Notes: a model not told the origin generated them from the letters alone. Shown: positions 17,987-27,540, numbered from the stretch's first letter. The stretch: DNA of 51,015 nucleotides from Alphaproteobacteria bacterium (GCA_009694045.1 SHVY01000021.1:1-51015), one strand, 5' to 3'. Numbers and translations: made by a program.

Positions 17987-18730
17987 ATGACCAAGGTCGC
18001 GCTGGTGACTGGCGCAGGCACGGGCATCGGCCGGGCTGCGGCCCTGGCCCTGGGCAAGGCCGGTTACGCGCTGGTCCTCGCGGGACGCCGAAAGGAGGTG
18101 CTGGACGACGTCGCCGCCGCCGCCGGGCCCACGAAGACTCTCGCGGTGCCGACCGATGTCGGCGACCCGGCATCGGTGAACGCACTCTTTGCCGCCACGA
18201 AGGCCGCCTTCGGCCGGCTCGACGTGCTGTTCAACAATGCCGGGGTGGGCGGTCCCCCGATCCTGCTCGAGGATCTCACCTTCGAGCAGTGGAAGAGAGT
18301 CGTCGATACCAACCTCACGGGGGCCTTCCTCTGCACCCAGGAGGCGATTCGCCTGATGAAGGATCAGGATCCGCGCGGCGGTCGAATCATCAACAACGGC
18401 TCGATCTCGGCCCACACGCCCCGACCAAACTCGGCGCCCTACACCGCCACCAAGCACGCGATGACCGGTCTGACCAAGTCGACGGCGCTCGACGGGCGCA
18501 AGTACGACATCGCCTGCGGCCAGATCGACATCGGCAACGCGGCCACCCCGATGACCCGGCGAATGGACAAGGGCATCATTCAGGCGAACGGCACGGTCGC
18601 ACCCGAACCAACCATGGATGTCGAGAACGTGGCCCAGGCAGTCGTCTACATGGCGGGCCTGCCGCTCGACGCCAACGTCCTGACCATGACGGTGATGGCG
18701 ACGAAAATGCCCTACGTCGGGCGTGGTTGA
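17987..18730 (+). CDS. Short-chain dehydrogenase/reductase (SDR)
   Basis: Classical SDR, 247 residues, using NAD(P)H to interconvert an alcohol and a carbonyl. Seen directly: the cofactor motif TGAGTGIG at residues 8-15, NNAG in the [12 protein letters not shown] stretch, the catalytic Ser in NNGSISAHT, and YTATK as the Tyr-xxx-Lys pair. Residues after the cofactor motif (AGRRKEV) include Arg residues that would favour NADP, but this is weak evidence. It follows the transketolase by 13 bases with a GGAGA ribosome site, so it is probably the last gene of the dehydratase operon, suitable for reducing or oxidising the aldehyde or ketose made by its neighbours. Confidence 0.9.
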   Translation: MTKVALVTGAGTGIGRAAALALGKAGYALVLAGRRKEVLDDVAAAAGPTKTLAVPTDVGDPASVNALFAATKAAFGRLDVLFNNAGVGGPPILLEDLTFEQWKRVVDTNLTGAFLCTQEAIRLMKDQDPRGGRIINNGSISAHTPRPNSAPYTATKHAMTGLTKSTALDGRKYDIACGQIDIGNAATPMTRRMDKGIIQANGTVAPEPTMDVENVAQAVVYMAGLPLDANVLTMTVMATKMPYVGRG

Positions 18731-18784
18731 TTGGCGACCGGCGCGACCGATATTCTCCCCGCCCACATTCCTCGGAGGACGTTC

Positions 18785-19267
18785 ATGGCGAAGATCAAGG
18801 TTGGTGCCCGCGTGCCCAGCGGCAAGCTGCAGTCGATGAAGGATGGCCGCCCCGCCGAAGTTTCGACGGCGGATCTGTTCAAGGGCAAGCGCGTGGCGCT
18901 GTTCTCGGTTCCAGGTGCCTTCACGCCCACGTGTTCGAACGCCCATTTACCCGGGTTCGTGAAGAACGCGCGCGCGCTCAAGGCGAAGGGCATCGACACG
19001 ATCGCCTGCCTCAGCGTCAACGACGCGTTCGTCATGGGCGCTTGGGGAAAGGCCCAAAAGGTCGGCGACAAGGTGATAATGCTGGCGGACGGCAACGCCG
19101 CCTACACCGACAAGCTCGGCCTTGGCCTCGACGCTCGCAAGTGGGGCATGGGTCGGCGCGGCATGCGTTTCTCGATGGTCGTGGACAACGGCGTCGTGAC
19201 ACAGCTCAACGTCGACACCAGCGGGCTCAAGGACTCCTCCGCCGAGGCAATGCTGGAAAAACTCTAG
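18785..19267 (+). CDS. Peroxiredoxin, Prx5 family
   Basis: Thiol peroxidase of 160 residues that reduces hydrogen peroxide and organic hydroperoxides. The peroxidatic Cys50 is in VPGAFTPTCSNAHLPGF, the Prx5 form of the PxxxT/SxxC motif. The family segments IACLSVNDAFVMGAW and RRGMRFSMVVDNG are also present. An in-frame extension to 18731 exists, but the ATG at 18785 has a good GGAGGA ribosome site and gives the normal N-terminus MAKIKVGARVP. The TAG stop coincides with the edge of a repeat (family B), so the present C-terminus may have been set by that insertion. It is separated by 54 bases from the SDR gene. Confidence 0.94.
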   Translation: MAKIKVGARVPSGKLQSMKDGRPAEVSTADLFKGKRVALFSVPGAFTPTCSNAHLPGFVKNARALKAKGIDTIACLSVNDAFVMGAWGKAQKVGDKVIMLADGNAAYTDKLGLGLDARKWGMGRRGMRFSMVVDNGVVTQLNVDTSGLKDSSAEAMLEKL

Positions 19268-19336
19268 TGTCCCGGTTCTGAAATTCGCCCCGAGGGTTGC
19301 CGCGTGAAAGGGCGAACTTCGAAACCACGACCCTAG
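19265..19336. repeat. Short inverted-repeat element, family B
   Basis: About 71 bp with imperfect terminal inverted repeats: TAGTGTCCCGGTTCTGAAAT at the left and, read on the other strand, TAGGGTCGTGGTTTCGAAGT at the right, continuing into a shared TTCGCCC. The ends read TAG...CTA, again TA-bounded as for mariner/IS630-type MITEs (inference). The left TAG is the stop codon of the peroxiredoxin gene. The right end abuts the next palindrome without a gap. Confidence 0.75.
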
Positions 19337-19492
19337 AGCACGTTCCGACCACGGTGACTCGGTCGGATTGGCCCCCTCCCCCTTCCCCTCCCGCAAGGGG
19401 AGGGGAGAAGCAAGACATGATCCGTGCGTCCCCCTCCCCTTGCGGGAGGGGAAGGGGGAGGGGCGGGTCAACATGAACGGAACGTGCTCTAG
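19333..19492. repeat. 160-bp nested palindrome between convergent genes, family C
   Basis: The ends are perfect 15-bp inverted repeats (CTAGAGCACGTTCCG at 19333-19347 and its complement at 19478-19492). Inside, a second inverted repeat of about 34 bp with one gap lies at 19371-19405 and 19431-19464, built from C- and G-rich blocks around CCCGCAAGGGG. The transcript of either strand would fold into a very stable structure, so it probably terminates both the peroxiredoxin and rnhA transcripts. The right end provides the TAG stop of rnhA on the minus strand. Confidence 0.85.
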
Positions 19493-19950
19493 ACGGAGCC
19501 TAGAAACGGCGCCATGCCGGTGCGGGCGAGTTCGTCGGCTCGTTCGTTGCCGGGATGGCCCGCGTGGCCCTTCACCCAGATCCAGGTGATGTGGTGGGTG
19601 GCGAGAGCCGCGTCGAGCCGCTGCCACAGATCCACGTTCTTCACGGGCTTGTGGTCGGCGGTGCGCCAACCGTTGCGCTTCCACCCGTGGATCCAACGGG
19701 TGATGCCGTCCTTCAAGTAGACGCTGTCGGTGTGGAGGCGAACCTCGGTCGCGCGCTTCAACGCCTCGATCGCCATGATCGCCGCCATCATCTCCATGCG
19801 ATTGTTGGTCGTCTGGGATTCGCCGCCGCTGAGCTCGCGCTGGTGATCGCCCCAGGTCATCAGGGCGCCCCAGCCCCCGGGACCGGGATTGCGCGAGCAG
19901 GCCCCGTCCGTGAACACCGAGACGACGCGGGCAGCGGCCTTGGCCGTCAC
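19489..19950 (-). CDS. rnhA: Ribonuclease HI
   Basis: Degrades the RNA strand of RNA/DNA hybrids. The 153-residue product has the four acidic active-site residues in family context: Asp in [17 protein letters not shown], Glu in [10 protein letters not shown], Asp in [12 protein letters not shown] and Asp in [10 protein letters not shown]; the basic handle region [16 protein letters not shown] is also present. The GTG start at 19950 overlaps the thrB stop (GTGA). An open frame continues far upstream through thrB, but only this part matches. The last residues FLGSV end at a TAG that belongs to the family C repeat. Confidence 0.95.
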   Translation of the reverse strand: MTAKAAARVVSVFTDGACSRNPGPGGWGALMTWGDHQRELSGGESQTTNNRMEMMAAIMAIEALKRATEVRLHTDSVYLKDGITRWIHGWKRNGWRTADHKPVKNVDLWQRLDAALATHHITWIWVKGHAGHPGNERADELARTGMAPFLGSV

Positions 19951-20909
19951 GCCAGACCGTAAGCGGCGGCGCTCCGCACGTCCCGGTGAAAGCGGAGCTT
20001 GGCGAGGTATTCGCGGGGATCCTTCGGCGTCACCAACGCGCCTTCGATCTGGTTCAGCCAGTCGTACAGCCGCGTGAGCAGGAACCGCACGGCGGCTCCC
20101 CGCGCAAGAAGCGGAATTGCCGCAACTTCGGCCGGCGACAGCGGGCGCACCCGGGCATAGGCGTTCAGCAGCATCCGCGCCTTGGTGGCGTTGAACTGCA
20201 GGTCGCGCTCGAAACACCAAGCGTTCAGGCAGACCGCCAGGTCGTAGACCAGGAAGTCGTTGCAGGCGAAGTAGAAGTCGATCAGCCCGGTCAGCGTCTC
20301 GCCGTCGAAGAATACGTTGTCCGGAAAGAGATCGGCGTGGATCACTCCCGACGGCAGCCCTACCGGCCAGGACTCGGCGATGTCCGCGAGGTCGCGGGCG
20401 AGTTCGGCGCGCAGGCCAGACTCGACCTGATCGGCGCGGGCTTCGCATCCGGCGAACAGCAAGCGCCACCCGGCGACGCTCAGGTTGTTGGGCCGCCGCA
20501 GGGAGAAATCCGCCCCGGCCTGATGCATTCCGGCCAGCGCGCCGCCAAGCGCCGCGCATTGGCCGGGCAGGATGCGCCGCGGCCAGACCCCGGACAAGAA
20601 CGACACCATGGCGGCCGGTCGACCACACAGATCGCGCAAGGACTCCCCGTCGCGGGCGCGGATCGGCGTCGGGCAGGGAACTCCCCGCGCCGCGAGGTGG
20701 TGCATGAGGCCGAGGAAGAACGGCAGATCCGCCGGCTCTACCCGCTTCTCGTAGAGGGTCAGGATGAACGGGGCCCGATCCGTCAGGACCAGGAAGTTAC
20801 TGTTCTCGACCCCCTCGGCGATCCCCTTGAACGACCGGAGCCGTCCCACGTCGTAGTCGGCCAGGAACGCCTCGAGGTCCTCCGCCCCGACGTCGGTATA
20901 GACCGCCAT
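19947..20909 (-). CDS. thrB: Homoserine kinase (aminoglycoside-phosphotransferase type)
   Basis: Phosphorylates homoserine in threonine biosynthesis. The 320-residue product belongs to the APH-like ThrB family of alphaproteobacteria, not the GHMP type. It shows the family start [20 protein letters not shown], then [11 protein letters not shown] as the nucleotide loop, [16 protein letters not shown] as the catalytic HxDLxxxN loop and [17 protein letters not shown] as the metal-binding Asp segment. It lies between ispH (23-bp gap) and rnhA (overlap), an order seen widely in alphaproteobacteria, which supports the assignment over other APH kinases. Confidence 0.94.
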   Translation of the reverse strand: MAVYTDVGAEDLEAFLADYDVGRLRSFKGIAEGVENSNFLVLTDRAPFILTLYEKRVEPADLPFFLGLMHHLAARGVPCPTPIRARDGESLRDLCGRPAAMVSFLSGVWPRRILPGQCAALGGALAGMHQAGADFSLRRPNNLSVAGWRLLFAGCEARADQVESGLRAELARDLADIAESWPVGLPSGVIHADLFPDNVFFDGETLTGLIDFYFACNDFLVYDLAVCLNAWCFERDLQFNATKARMLLNAYARVRPLSPAEVAAIPLLARGAAVRFLLTRLYDWLNQIEGALVTPKDPREYLAKLRFHRDVRSAAAYGLA

Positions 20910-20932
20910 CGCCCCTCGGCTCGACGCGCCGT

Positions 20933-21889
20933 TCAGTCCTGCAATTCGCGCGGGACGTTGAAGCGGACATCCTCGCGCCGCACGACGACCTCTTCGACGG
21001 TGAGTTCGTAGGCCCCGGCGAGCGCGCCCAAGGCCTCCTCCACCAGGGTCTCCGGCGCCGAGGCGCCGGCCGTGAGGCCCACCCGCTCGACCCCGTCGAA
21101 CAGGGACCAGTCGATGTCGCGGGCGCGTTGGACCAGGGCGGAGCGCGGGCAGCCCGCCGTACGGGCCACCTCAACCAGCCGGAGCGAGTTCGACGAGTTC
21201 GGCGAGCCGATCACCAGGATCAAGTCGCAGCGTCCAGCGATCGCCTTGATCGCCTCCTGCCGGTTGGTGGTGGCGTAGCAGATATCCTGGCGGTGAGGGC
21301 CGGCGATGCGCGGGAACCGTCGGCGCAGCACATCGACGATGCAGGCAGCGTCGTCGACCGACAGCGTCGTCTGCGTCAGGTAGGCGAGGTTGTTCGCGTC
21401 GCGGGGTTCGACCGTCGCCGCCTGCTGGGTGCTTTCCACCAGGAGAATGCTGCCCACCGGCAACTGACCCATGGTTCCCACCACTTCTGGATGGCCATTG
21501 TGCCCGACCAGGATGATCTGACGTCCCGCGGCGAAATGCCGCTCCGCCTCATGGTGAACCTTGCTCACCAGGGGGCAGGTCGCATCGACATAGGTGAGAT
21601 TGCGGCGCTCGGCCTCGGCGGGTATGGCCTTCGGTACCCCATGGGCCGAGAAGACCACCGGGGCGCCATCGTCCGGCACCTCGTCCAGCTCGTCCACGAA
21701 CACGGCGCCCTTGGTCTCGAGCTGCTCGACGACATACCGATTGTGCACGATCTCGTGGCGGACGTAGACGGGCGCGCCGAACTTCTCCAGCGACAACTCG
21801 ACGATCTGAATGGCGCGATCGACCCCCGCGCAGAATCCGCGCGGGGCTGCAAGCAATACCGAGAGCTGGCGACGATCCATGCCGCGCAT
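20933..21889 (-). CDS. ispH: 4-hydroxy-3-methylbut-2-enyl diphosphate reductase
   Basis: Last step of the MEP isoprenoid pathway, making IPP and DMAPP, with a [4Fe-4S] cluster. The 318-residue product carries the three cluster cysteines: Cys20 in [12 protein letters not shown], Cys105 in [11 protein letters not shown] and Cys204 in [13 protein letters not shown]. Substrate-binding stretches [21 protein letters not shown] and [11 protein letters not shown] are intact. Start at ATG 21889; a second ATG three codons on (21880) is equally possible. First gene of the ispH-thrB-rnhA operon. Confidence 0.96.
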   Translation of the reverse strand: MRGMDRRQLSVLLAAPRGFCAGVDRAIQIVELSLEKFGAPVYVRHEIVHNRYVVEQLETKGAVFVDELDEVPDDGAPVVFSAHGVPKAIPAEAERRNLTYVDATCPLVSKVHHEAERHFAAGRQIILVGHNGHPEVVGTMGQLPVGSILLVESTQQAATVEPRDANNLAYLTQTTLSVDDAACIVDVLRRRFPRIAGPHRQDICYATTNRQEAIKAIAGRCDLILVIGSPNSSNSLRLVEVARTAGCPRSALVQRARDIDWSLFDGVERVGLTAGASAPETLVEEALGALAGAYELTVEEVVVRREDVRFNVPRELQD

Positions 21890-21995
21890 CCTAGATCATT
21901 GACCACGCACGAGGCGAGCCATAACCGGAAGCCGCAGTCTTGTTTGTGTCACAACCACCGACTAGATTGCGCCGACAACCGTACGAGGTCCAGCC

Positions 21996-22235
21996 ATGTC
22001 CGAAGTCGTCATCGCCCAGAAGGGCCCGTACCCGATCGATGTCGAGGCGGGCAAAACGTACTACTGGTGTGCGTGCGGACGCAGCGCCAAGCAGCCGTTT
22101 TGCGACGGTTCACACAAGACCACGAGCCTGACCCCCGTCAAGGTCGTTGCCGAGTCGACGACCAAGGCCTGGTTCTGCGGGTGCAAGCACAGCGGCAAGA
22201 AACCCTACTGCGACGGAACCCACGGCCGCATCTAG
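21996..22235 (+). CDS. Double CDGSH iron-sulfur protein
   Basis: A 79-residue protein with two CDGSH-type [2Fe-2S] cluster motifs: CACGRSAKQPFCDGSH at about residues 25-40 and CGCKHSGKKPYCDGTH in the second half, each giving the 3Cys-1His ligand set. Bacterial proteins of this small duplicated type are thought to act in electron transfer or redox sensing, but a specific role is not known. It is transcribed away from ispH, separated by 106 bases. The TAG stop is the first triplet of family A repeat copy 2, so the original C-terminus may have differed. Confidence 0.92.
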   Translation: MSEVVIAQKGPYPIDVEAGKTYYWCACGRSAKQPFCDGSHKTTSLTPVKVVAESTTKAWFCGCKHSGKKPYCDGTHGRI

Positions 22236-22351
22236 TGGCCCGACACGAACGCGCGCTTCATCATCGTGTTTGAGGTGGGCCACACCATGAGAATCGTGCC
22301 TAGGGGTTTGGCCCGGCGGATCGTGAACGATCCGTCGGAGTCAAGGAACTA
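22233..22351 (+). repeat. 119-bp palindromic repeat, family A copy 2
   Basis: Full-length relative of 5058-5176, same orientation and same length. It starts TAGTGGCCCGACAC and ends AAGGAACTA. The central GGATCGTGAACGATCC and the TCCGTCGGAGTCAA flank are kept, but the outer part of the hairpin has diverged on the left arm (GGGGTTTGGCCCGG), so this copy looks older than copy 1. It abuts the CDGSH gene stop and ends 12 bases before the next gene's start. Confidence 0.83.
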
Positions 22352-22363
22352 GGTCTTCGCCGC

Positions 22364-22888
22364 GTGCGAGCCGCGCCAGCCCTCCTTGCCGCCTTGTGCC
22401 TGCTGGCAATCGCGGGCTGCGAGACCTTTACGGGCGCGGACAAGCCGGTCACCTGTCCGATCGTCTATGTCGTCGGCGAAGCCGGCAAGATCACCCAGTA
22501 TCGTGAGGGCTCGGGCACCGATCTGACCGAAGTACGCTTCGCCGCGGCGATCGCCGATTTCAACTGGGCGTGCGAGTACGACGACGATGGCAGCATCGAT
22601 ATCGAGATCGCCATCGATTTCTCCGCGTTCCGTGGCCCGGCGGCGGCGGACGATGTCGGCCGCTTCCCCTATTTCGTGGTGATCGCCGATCCCGATCGCG
22701 AAATCCTGGCGAAGCAGGAGTTCACCCTGGTCGTGGAGTTCGCCGGCAATTCGACGACCCAAATTCAGCGCCGGATCGCGGGCGCGACGTTCTACGTTCA
22801 CGATCCCGACAACGGCGCGGCCCACCAGCTCTACATCGGTTTCCAGCTCGACGAAGCCCAGCTCGAGAACAATCGCAAGGCCCTTTAG
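22364..22888 (+). CDS. Hypothetical lipoprotein
   Basis: Unrecognised 174-residue secreted protein. A GTG start at 22364 gives a short signal peptide, RAAPALLAALCLLAIAGC, with lipobox and lipidation predicted at Cys19. The mature part is acidic and beta-strand-like (IDIEIAIDFSAF, PYFVVIADPDREIL, FTLVVEFAG) with two further cysteines (VTCPIVY and WACEYDD) that could form a disulfide. No enzymatic motif is visible. It lies immediately after a repeat and before the glycine riboswitch leader, so it is not part of the gcv operon. Function cannot be assigned. Confidence 0.7.
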   Translation: MRAAPALLAALCLLAIAGCETFTGADKPVTCPIVYVVGEAGKITQYREGSGTDLTEVRFAAAIADFNWACEYDDDGSIDIEIAIDFSAFRGPAAADDVGRFPYFVVIADPDREILAKQEFTLVVEFAGNSTTQIQRRIAGATFYVHDPDNGAAHQLYIGFQLDEAQLENNRKAL

Positions 22889-22934
22889 GCTTCGCGCTTG
22901 CACCGCCGGGTTCGGCCGTGCCAACCTCCTGCCG

Positions 22935-23135
22935 CCGCGTGGGAGAGATCGGATCTCGGTATACACCCGAAGCCCGGCGCCGAAGGAGCGACCGCCCCGG
23001 AAACTCTCAGGCAGAAGGACCGCGCGGCACAGGGCACTCTGGAAAGCAGGCGCGGGTAACGCGCCTCACCGACGGGGAAAGCCGGCCAACGGGCAAGCGG
23101 CCGGTCAATCTCTCAGGCCCCGCGACAGAGGGGGC
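22935..23135 (+). promoter_or_regulatory. Tandem glycine riboswitch upstream of gcvT
   Basis: Two glycine aptamers in series. The first (about 22940-23046) has the conserved core GCGCCGAAGGAGC, then AAACTCTCAGGCAGAAGGAC and the closing GGGCACTCTGG. The second (about 23066-23135) has CACCGACGGGG, then CAATCTCTCAGG and GACAGAGGGG. A GC-rich linker hairpin (GCGCGGGTAACGCGC) joins them. Glycine riboswitches of this form control gcv operons, normally switching them on when glycine is abundant. The following genes are gcvT, gcvH, gcvPA and gcvPB, which fits. Confidence 0.93.
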
Positions 23136-23140
23136 ACCGA

Positions 23141-23163
23141 CGGGACGGGGATACCCTGTCCCG
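23141..23163 (+). promoter_or_regulatory. Hairpin between riboswitch and gcvT start (possible expression platform)
   Basis: Bases 23141-23150 (CGGGACGGGG) pair with 23154-23163 (CCCTGTCCCG) across a 3-base loop, with one G-U pair. The stem ends directly before the GTG proposed as gcvT start and is followed seven bases later by four T residues. It could hide the ribosome site or act as an imperfect terminator under riboswitch control; which one is inference. Confidence 0.6.
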
Positions 23164-24297
23164 GTGTCACTTTTGGCGGAGGGCACGCTGGTCGACCCTG
23201 GTTTGCTGCACCGCACGCCACTACACGCGCTCCACGTCGAGCTCGGTGCCCGCATGGTCCCGTTCGCCGGCTACGACATGCCCGTGCAGTACCCGACCGG
23301 AATTCTCGCCGAGCACCGCCACACCCGCGCCGCCGCCGGCCTGTTCGACGTGTCCCACATGGGCCAGGTGTTCCTGCGCGGCGCGGGCGCCGTGGTGGAA
23401 CTCGAACGCCTCGTGCCCGGTGACGTTCGCGATCTCGCCCCCGGTGCCATCCGGTACACGATGTTCACCGCCGAGGACGGCGGCATTCTCGACGACCTTA
23501 TGGTCACCCGCGGACCCGATCATCTGTTCCTGGTGGTGAACGCCGGCCGCAAGGTGGAGGACGTGGCCCATCTTCGCGCCCGCATCGCCGGAGCCGTGAC
23601 GGTCGAGGAACGGCCCGACCTGGCGCTTCTCGCCCTCCAGGGGCCCGCCGCCGCGAGGGTCCTCGACCGGCTGGCGCCGGGGGCGGGTCGCATGACGTTC
23701 ATGACCCAGGCCGGCCTTTCGATCGCCGGCATCGCCTGCACCGTCTCCCGCTCCGGCTACACCGGCGAAGACGGCTTCGAGATCTCGGTCCCGGGTGACG
23801 CGGCGCTCGGTCTGGCCCGGCGGCTGCTGGCGGAGACGGAGGTGCGGCCGATCGGGCTCGGTGCCCGCGATAGCCTCCGGCTCGAGGCCGGGCTTTGCCT
23901 CCATGGCCATGACATCGACGGCACGACCACGCCGATCGAGGCGGGGCTCGCCTGGACGATCGCCAAGCGGCGGCGGCAGGAGGGCGGGTTTCCGGGCGCC
24001 GACATCGTCCTGCGGCAACTTCGCGAGGGGCCGTCTCGCCGGCGCGTCGGCCTGGTGCCGGAAGGCCAGGCCCCGGCCCGCGAGGGCACCGAGATCCTCG
24101 ATGCCGCCGGGCTACTCCTCGGCAAGATCACCAGCGGCGGCTTCGGGCCGACGCTCGGCGGGCCCCTCGCCATGGGCTATGTGGCGGCGCGCGCCGCCGC
24201 ATTCGGCACCAAGGTCCAGCTCATGGTGCGCGGGACGGCGAAGGCCGCCGCCGTCGCTCCCATGCCGTTCGTACCCCACCGCTACGCCAAACCTTGA
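23164..24297 (+). CDS. gcvT: Glycine cleavage system T protein (aminomethyltransferase)
   Basis: Transfers the methylene carbon from the lipoyl-bound aminomethyl group to tetrahydrofolate, releasing ammonia. Family segments are clear: [46 protein letters not shown] with the folate-site residues, [17 protein letters not shown] and [10 protein letters not shown]; the C-terminal domain ends in VPHRYAKP. Length from the GTG at 23164 is 377, normal for GcvT. The start is uncertain: no clear ribosome site precedes this GTG, while GGAGGG at 23178 could serve a CTG at 23188 or a TTG at 23203. First gene of the riboswitch-controlled operon. Confidence 0.93.
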   Translation: MSLLAEGTLVDPGLLHRTPLHALHVELGARMVPFAGYDMPVQYPTGILAEHRHTRAAAGLFDVSHMGQVFLRGAGAVVELERLVPGDVRDLAPGAIRYTMFTAEDGGILDDLMVTRGPDHLFLVVNAGRKVEDVAHLRARIAGAVTVEERPDLALLALQGPAAARVLDRLAPGAGRMTFMTQAGLSIAGIACTVSRSGYTGEDGFEISVPGDAALGLARRLLAETEVRPIGLGARDSLRLEAGLCLHGHDIDGTTTPIEAGLAWTIAKRRRQEGGFPGADIVLRQLREGPSRRRVGLVPEGQAPAREGTEILDAAGLLLGKITSGGFGPTLGGPLAMGYVAARAAAFGTKVQLMVRGTAKAAAVAPMPFVPHRYAKP

Positions 24298-24320
24298 AGT
24301 CAGAGGAAAGGGATTCGCGC

Positions 24321-24698
24321 ATGAGCGCTCGGCGCTACACCAAGGACCACGAATGGATCATCGTCGACGGCGACATCGCCACCGTCGGCATCACCGACTT
24401 CGCCCAGGAACAGCTCGGCGACGTTGTCTTCGTCGACCTGCCGGCGATCGGCAAGGAAGTGACCAAGGGCGGCGAGGCCGCGGTGGTCGAATCGGTCAAG
24501 GCCGCGAGCGAAGTCTACGCGCCGATCGCCGGAACCGTGGTGGCGGTGAACGACGGCCTGGCGGGCGAGCCCGCCAAGGTCAACGCGGAGCCGTTCGGCG
24601 GGGGATGGTTCATGAAGCTGAAAGTGAAGGACCCGAGCGAGCTCGACGGCCTGTTGGACGAGGCGGCCTATCGCGCCTTCGTGGCGGAGAGTCATTAA
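24321..24698 (+). CDS. gcvH: Glycine cleavage system H protein
   Basis: Lipoylated shuttle protein of the glycine cleavage complex, 125 residues. The lipoyl attachment Lys60 sits in [18 protein letters not shown]. The start [13 protein letters not shown] at ATG 24321 matches the family and has GAGGAAAGG upstream. The frame is open nine codons further upstream, without conservation. It follows gcvT by 23 bases, and its TAA stop shares a base with the gcvPA start. Confidence 0.97.
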   Translation: MSARRYTKDHEWIIVDGDIATVGITDFAQEQLGDVVFVDLPAIGKEVTKGGEAAVVESVKAASEVYAPIAGTVVAVNDGLAGEPAKVNAEPFGGGWFMKLKVKDPSELDGLLDEAAYRAFVAESH

Positions 24699-26044
24699 TG
24701 CGTTATCTGCCGCTGACTGAAACCGATCGCAAGTCCATGCTCGCGGCGATCGGGGTACGGAGCGTGGATGATTTGTTCGTCGACGTGCCGGCGACGGCCC
24801 GGCGCGCCGGACCCGTCGGCCTGCCGTCCTTTCAGGGCGAAATCGAGGTCGAACGCGCGTTCCAGGCCTTCGCCCGGGAGAACCTGGGTACCGGGTCGGC
24901 CCCCAGTTTCCTCGGCGCCGGGGCCTATCGCCATCACGTGCCCGCGTCGGTCGATGCGCTGATCCAGCGCGGCGAATTCCTCACCTCGTATACGCCCTAT
25001 CAACCCGAGGTCAGCCAAGGAACGCTGCAGGCCCTGTTCGAATTCCAGACGCTGGTGGCGATGATCACCGGCATGGATGTCGCCAATGCCTCGATGTACG
25101 ACGGGGCCTCGGGCACCGCGGAGGCGGCCTTGATGGCCAACCGGGTGACCCGCCGCAAACGCGCCGTCGTGTCCGGCGGGCTCCATCCCCACTACCGGGA
25201 AACCATCGCCACGTATGCCCGCTACAGCGACTTCCAGGTCGATCTCGCCCCACCCGATCCGACCGCCACCGAGGATCTGGCGGCCAGGATCGACGCCACC
25301 ACATCCGCCGTGGTCGTGCAGTATCCCGGCTTCTTCGGCCAGATTCGTGACCTCGCGCCGCTCGCGGCCAAGGTCCATGCGGCCGGAGCCCTGTTGATCG
25401 TCGTCGTCACCGAGGTGGTGGCGCTCGGGCTGTTGAAGACCCCAGGCGAGATGGGTGCCGACATCGTCGTCGCCGAGGGTCAGGGGCTCGGTAATCAACT
25501 CGGATTCGGCGGGCCGTACCTGGGCCTTTTCGCGACCCGCGATTCGTTCGTCCGCCAGATGCCCGGACGTCTGGCTGGCGCGACCGTGGACGTGGAGGGC
25601 CGGCGTGGCTGGGTTCTCACCCTTGCCACCCGCGAGCAGCATATCCGGCGGGAAAAGGCGACCAGCAACATTTGCACGAACTCGGGGCTGTGTGCCCTCG
25701 CCTTCACCATCCACCTGACCCTGCTTGGCGAAGCGGGTTTCGCGCGCCTGGCGCGGCTCAATCACGAGGCGGCCATGGCCCTGGCCGAGCGGCTCGGGCA
25801 GGTCGCGGGCGTTACGGTGGTCAACGACACGTTCTTCAATGAGATCGCCGTCCGCCTGCCGAAGCCGGCGGCCGCCGTGGTGGACGATCTCGTGGACGCC
25901 GGGATCCTCGGGGGCGTGCCGGTTTCGCGACTGTACCCGTCGGAACCCGCGCTCGCCGATCTCCTGCTGGTCGCCGCCACCGAGGTCAACACGCCCGACG
26001 AAATCGAGCGACTCGCCAAGGCACTGGCGGAGGTGCTGTCATGA
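24698..26044 (+). CDS. gcvPA: Glycine dehydrogenase (decarboxylating) subunit 1
   Basis: The N-terminal, non-PLP half of the split P protein, 448 residues. With GcvPB it decarboxylates glycine and loads the aminomethyl group onto GcvH. Recognisable stretches are [67 protein letters not shown] and [17 protein letters not shown]. The ATG at 24698 overlaps the gcvH stop (TAATG), and its own stop overlaps gcvPB (ATGA). Split GcvP occurs in part of the alphaproteobacteria and in Gram-positives and archaea. Confidence 0.96.
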   Translation: MRYLPLTETDRKSMLAAIGVRSVDDLFVDVPATARRAGPVGLPSFQGEIEVERAFQAFARENLGTGSAPSFLGAGAYRHHVPASVDALIQRGEFLTSYTPYQPEVSQGTLQALFEFQTLVAMITGMDVANASMYDGASGTAEAALMANRVTRRKRAVVSGGLHPHYRETIATYARYSDFQVDLAPPDPTATEDLAARIDATTSAVVVQYPGFFGQIRDLAPLAAKVHAAGALLIVVVTEVVALGLLKTPGEMGADIVVAEGQGLGNQLGFGGPYLGLFATRDSFVRQMPGRLAGATVDVEGRRGWVLTLATREQHIRREKATSNICTNSGLCALAFTIHLTLLGEAGFARLARLNHEAAMALAERLGQVAGVTVVNDTFFNEIAVRLPKPAAAVVDDLVDAGILGGVPVSRLYPSEPALADLLLVAATEVNTPDEIERLAKALAEVLS

Positions 26045-27531
26045 CCACGACCGGCCATCGCGGCCTCGACCACGAGGAGCCGCTGATCTTCGAGCAGGAT
26101 TCTCCGGGCCTTTCCGGCGTCGACCTGCCGCTGCCCAAGGGGGGGCCGGATCGCTTGGGCGGTCTCGGGCGTTCCCGACCCCTCGGCCTGCCGGGAATGG
26201 CCGAACCCCAGGTGGTGCGGCACTTTACCCGCATCTCTCAACGCAACTACGCGATCGATGCCGGGATGTACCCGCTGGGTTCGTGCACCATGAAGCATAA
26301 CCCGCGGCTGAACGAGAAGGTGGTGCGGCTGCCCGGCCTCGGCGACCTGCATCCGCTGCAGCCGGTCCGCACGGTGCAGGGCGCCTTGCGGTTGGTCGAT
26401 ACCCTCGCCCATTGGCTGAAGACCCTGTGCGGCATGCCGGCGGTGGCGCTCTCGCCCGCGGCCGGGGCGCATGGCGAACTGTGCGGCCTGATGACCATCC
26501 GGGCGGCCCACGAGGCCAGGGGCGATGCGCGCCGCAAGGTTCTCGTGCCCGAGTCCGCCCACGGGACCAATCCGGCGACGGCGGCGCTTTGCGGCTACGA
26601 CGTGGATCCGATCCCGGCGAACGACCGGGGGCGGCTGGACCTCGCCGCGTTCAAGGCGAAACTGGACGGTTCGGTCGCCGCCCTGATGCTGACCAATCCC
26701 AACACCTGCGGCCTGTTCGAGGACCAGGTGATCGAGGCGGCCGATCTGGTGCACAGGGCCGGCGGGTACTTCTACTGCGACGGCGCGAACTTCAACGCCA
26801 TCGTCGGTCGGGTCCGCCCCGGCGACCTCGGCGTCGACGCCATGCACATCAATCTGCACAAGACGTTCTCGACTCCCCATGGCGGCGGCGGGCCGGGCAG
26901 CGGCCCAGTGGTGCTGTCCGCGGCACTCGCCCCGTACGCGCCGGTGCCCTATGTGGTGCATGACAAGGGCGGCTTCCGCCTGATCGAGAGCGATCCAAAG
27001 GCCTTCGGCCGCATCCGCGCGTTCCACGGACAGATGGGCATGTTCGTGCGCGCGCTCAGCTACATGATGAGCCATGGGGGCGATGGCCTGCGGCAGGCCG
27101 CCGAGGACGCGGTGCTGAACGCCAACTACGTCATGGCCCGGCTCGGCGATCTCCTGAGCCCGGCGTTCCTGGGCCCGTGCATGCATGAGTGCCTGCTCGA
27201 CGATCACGCGCTCAAGGATACCGGGGTCACCACCCTCGACATCGCCAAGGCCCTGATCGACGAAGGCTTCCATCCGATGACCGTGTACTTCCCCCTGGTC
27301 GTCCACGGCGCCATGCTGATCGAGCCGACCGAGACCGAGAGCAAGGCTTCTGTCGACCAATTCATCGCCGCCATGCGGGCGCTGGCGCTCCGGGCCAAGT
27401 CGGGCGACGCGGAGTTTTTCCACGAATCGCCGACGCTCGCCCCGCGCCGCCGCCTCGACGAGACCTCTGCGGCGCGGCATCCAGTCCTGCGCTGGCGCCC
27501 GCCCGCCCCACCGGCGGCGGCGGCGGAGTAG
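26041..27531 (+). CDS. gcvPB: Glycine dehydrogenase (decarboxylating) subunit 2
   Basis: PLP-carrying half of the split P protein, 496 residues. The cofactor lysine is Lys274 in [18 protein letters not shown]. Also seen are [42 protein letters not shown] and the C-terminal [24 protein letters not shown]. The last 30 or so residues are arginine, proline and alanine rich and not conserved. Translation is coupled to gcvPA through ATGA. The next gene begins nine bases after the stop. Confidence 0.97.
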   Translation: MTTTGHRGLDHEEPLIFEQDSPGLSGVDLPLPKGGPDRLGGLGRSRPLGLPGMAEPQVVRHFTRISQRNYAIDAGMYPLGSCTMKHNPRLNEKVVRLPGLGDLHPLQPVRTVQGALRLVDTLAHWLKTLCGMPAVALSPAAGAHGELCGLMTIRAAHEARGDARRKVLVPESAHGTNPATAALCGYDVDPIPANDRGRLDLAAFKAKLDGSVAALMLTNPNTCGLFEDQVIEAADLVHRAGGYFYCDGANFNAIVGRVRPGDLGVDAMHINLHKTFSTPHGGGGPGSGPVVLSAALAPYAPVPYVVHDKGGFRLIESDPKAFGRIRAFHGQMGMFVRALSYMMSHGGDGLRQAAEDAVLNANYVMARLGDLLSPAFLGPCMHECLLDDHALKDTGVTTLDIAKALIDEGFHPMTVYFPLVVHGAMLIEPTETESKASVDQFIAAMRALALRAKSGDAEFFHESPTLAPRRRLDETSAARHPVLRWRPPAPPAAAAE

Positions 27532-27540
27532 GAATACGCC

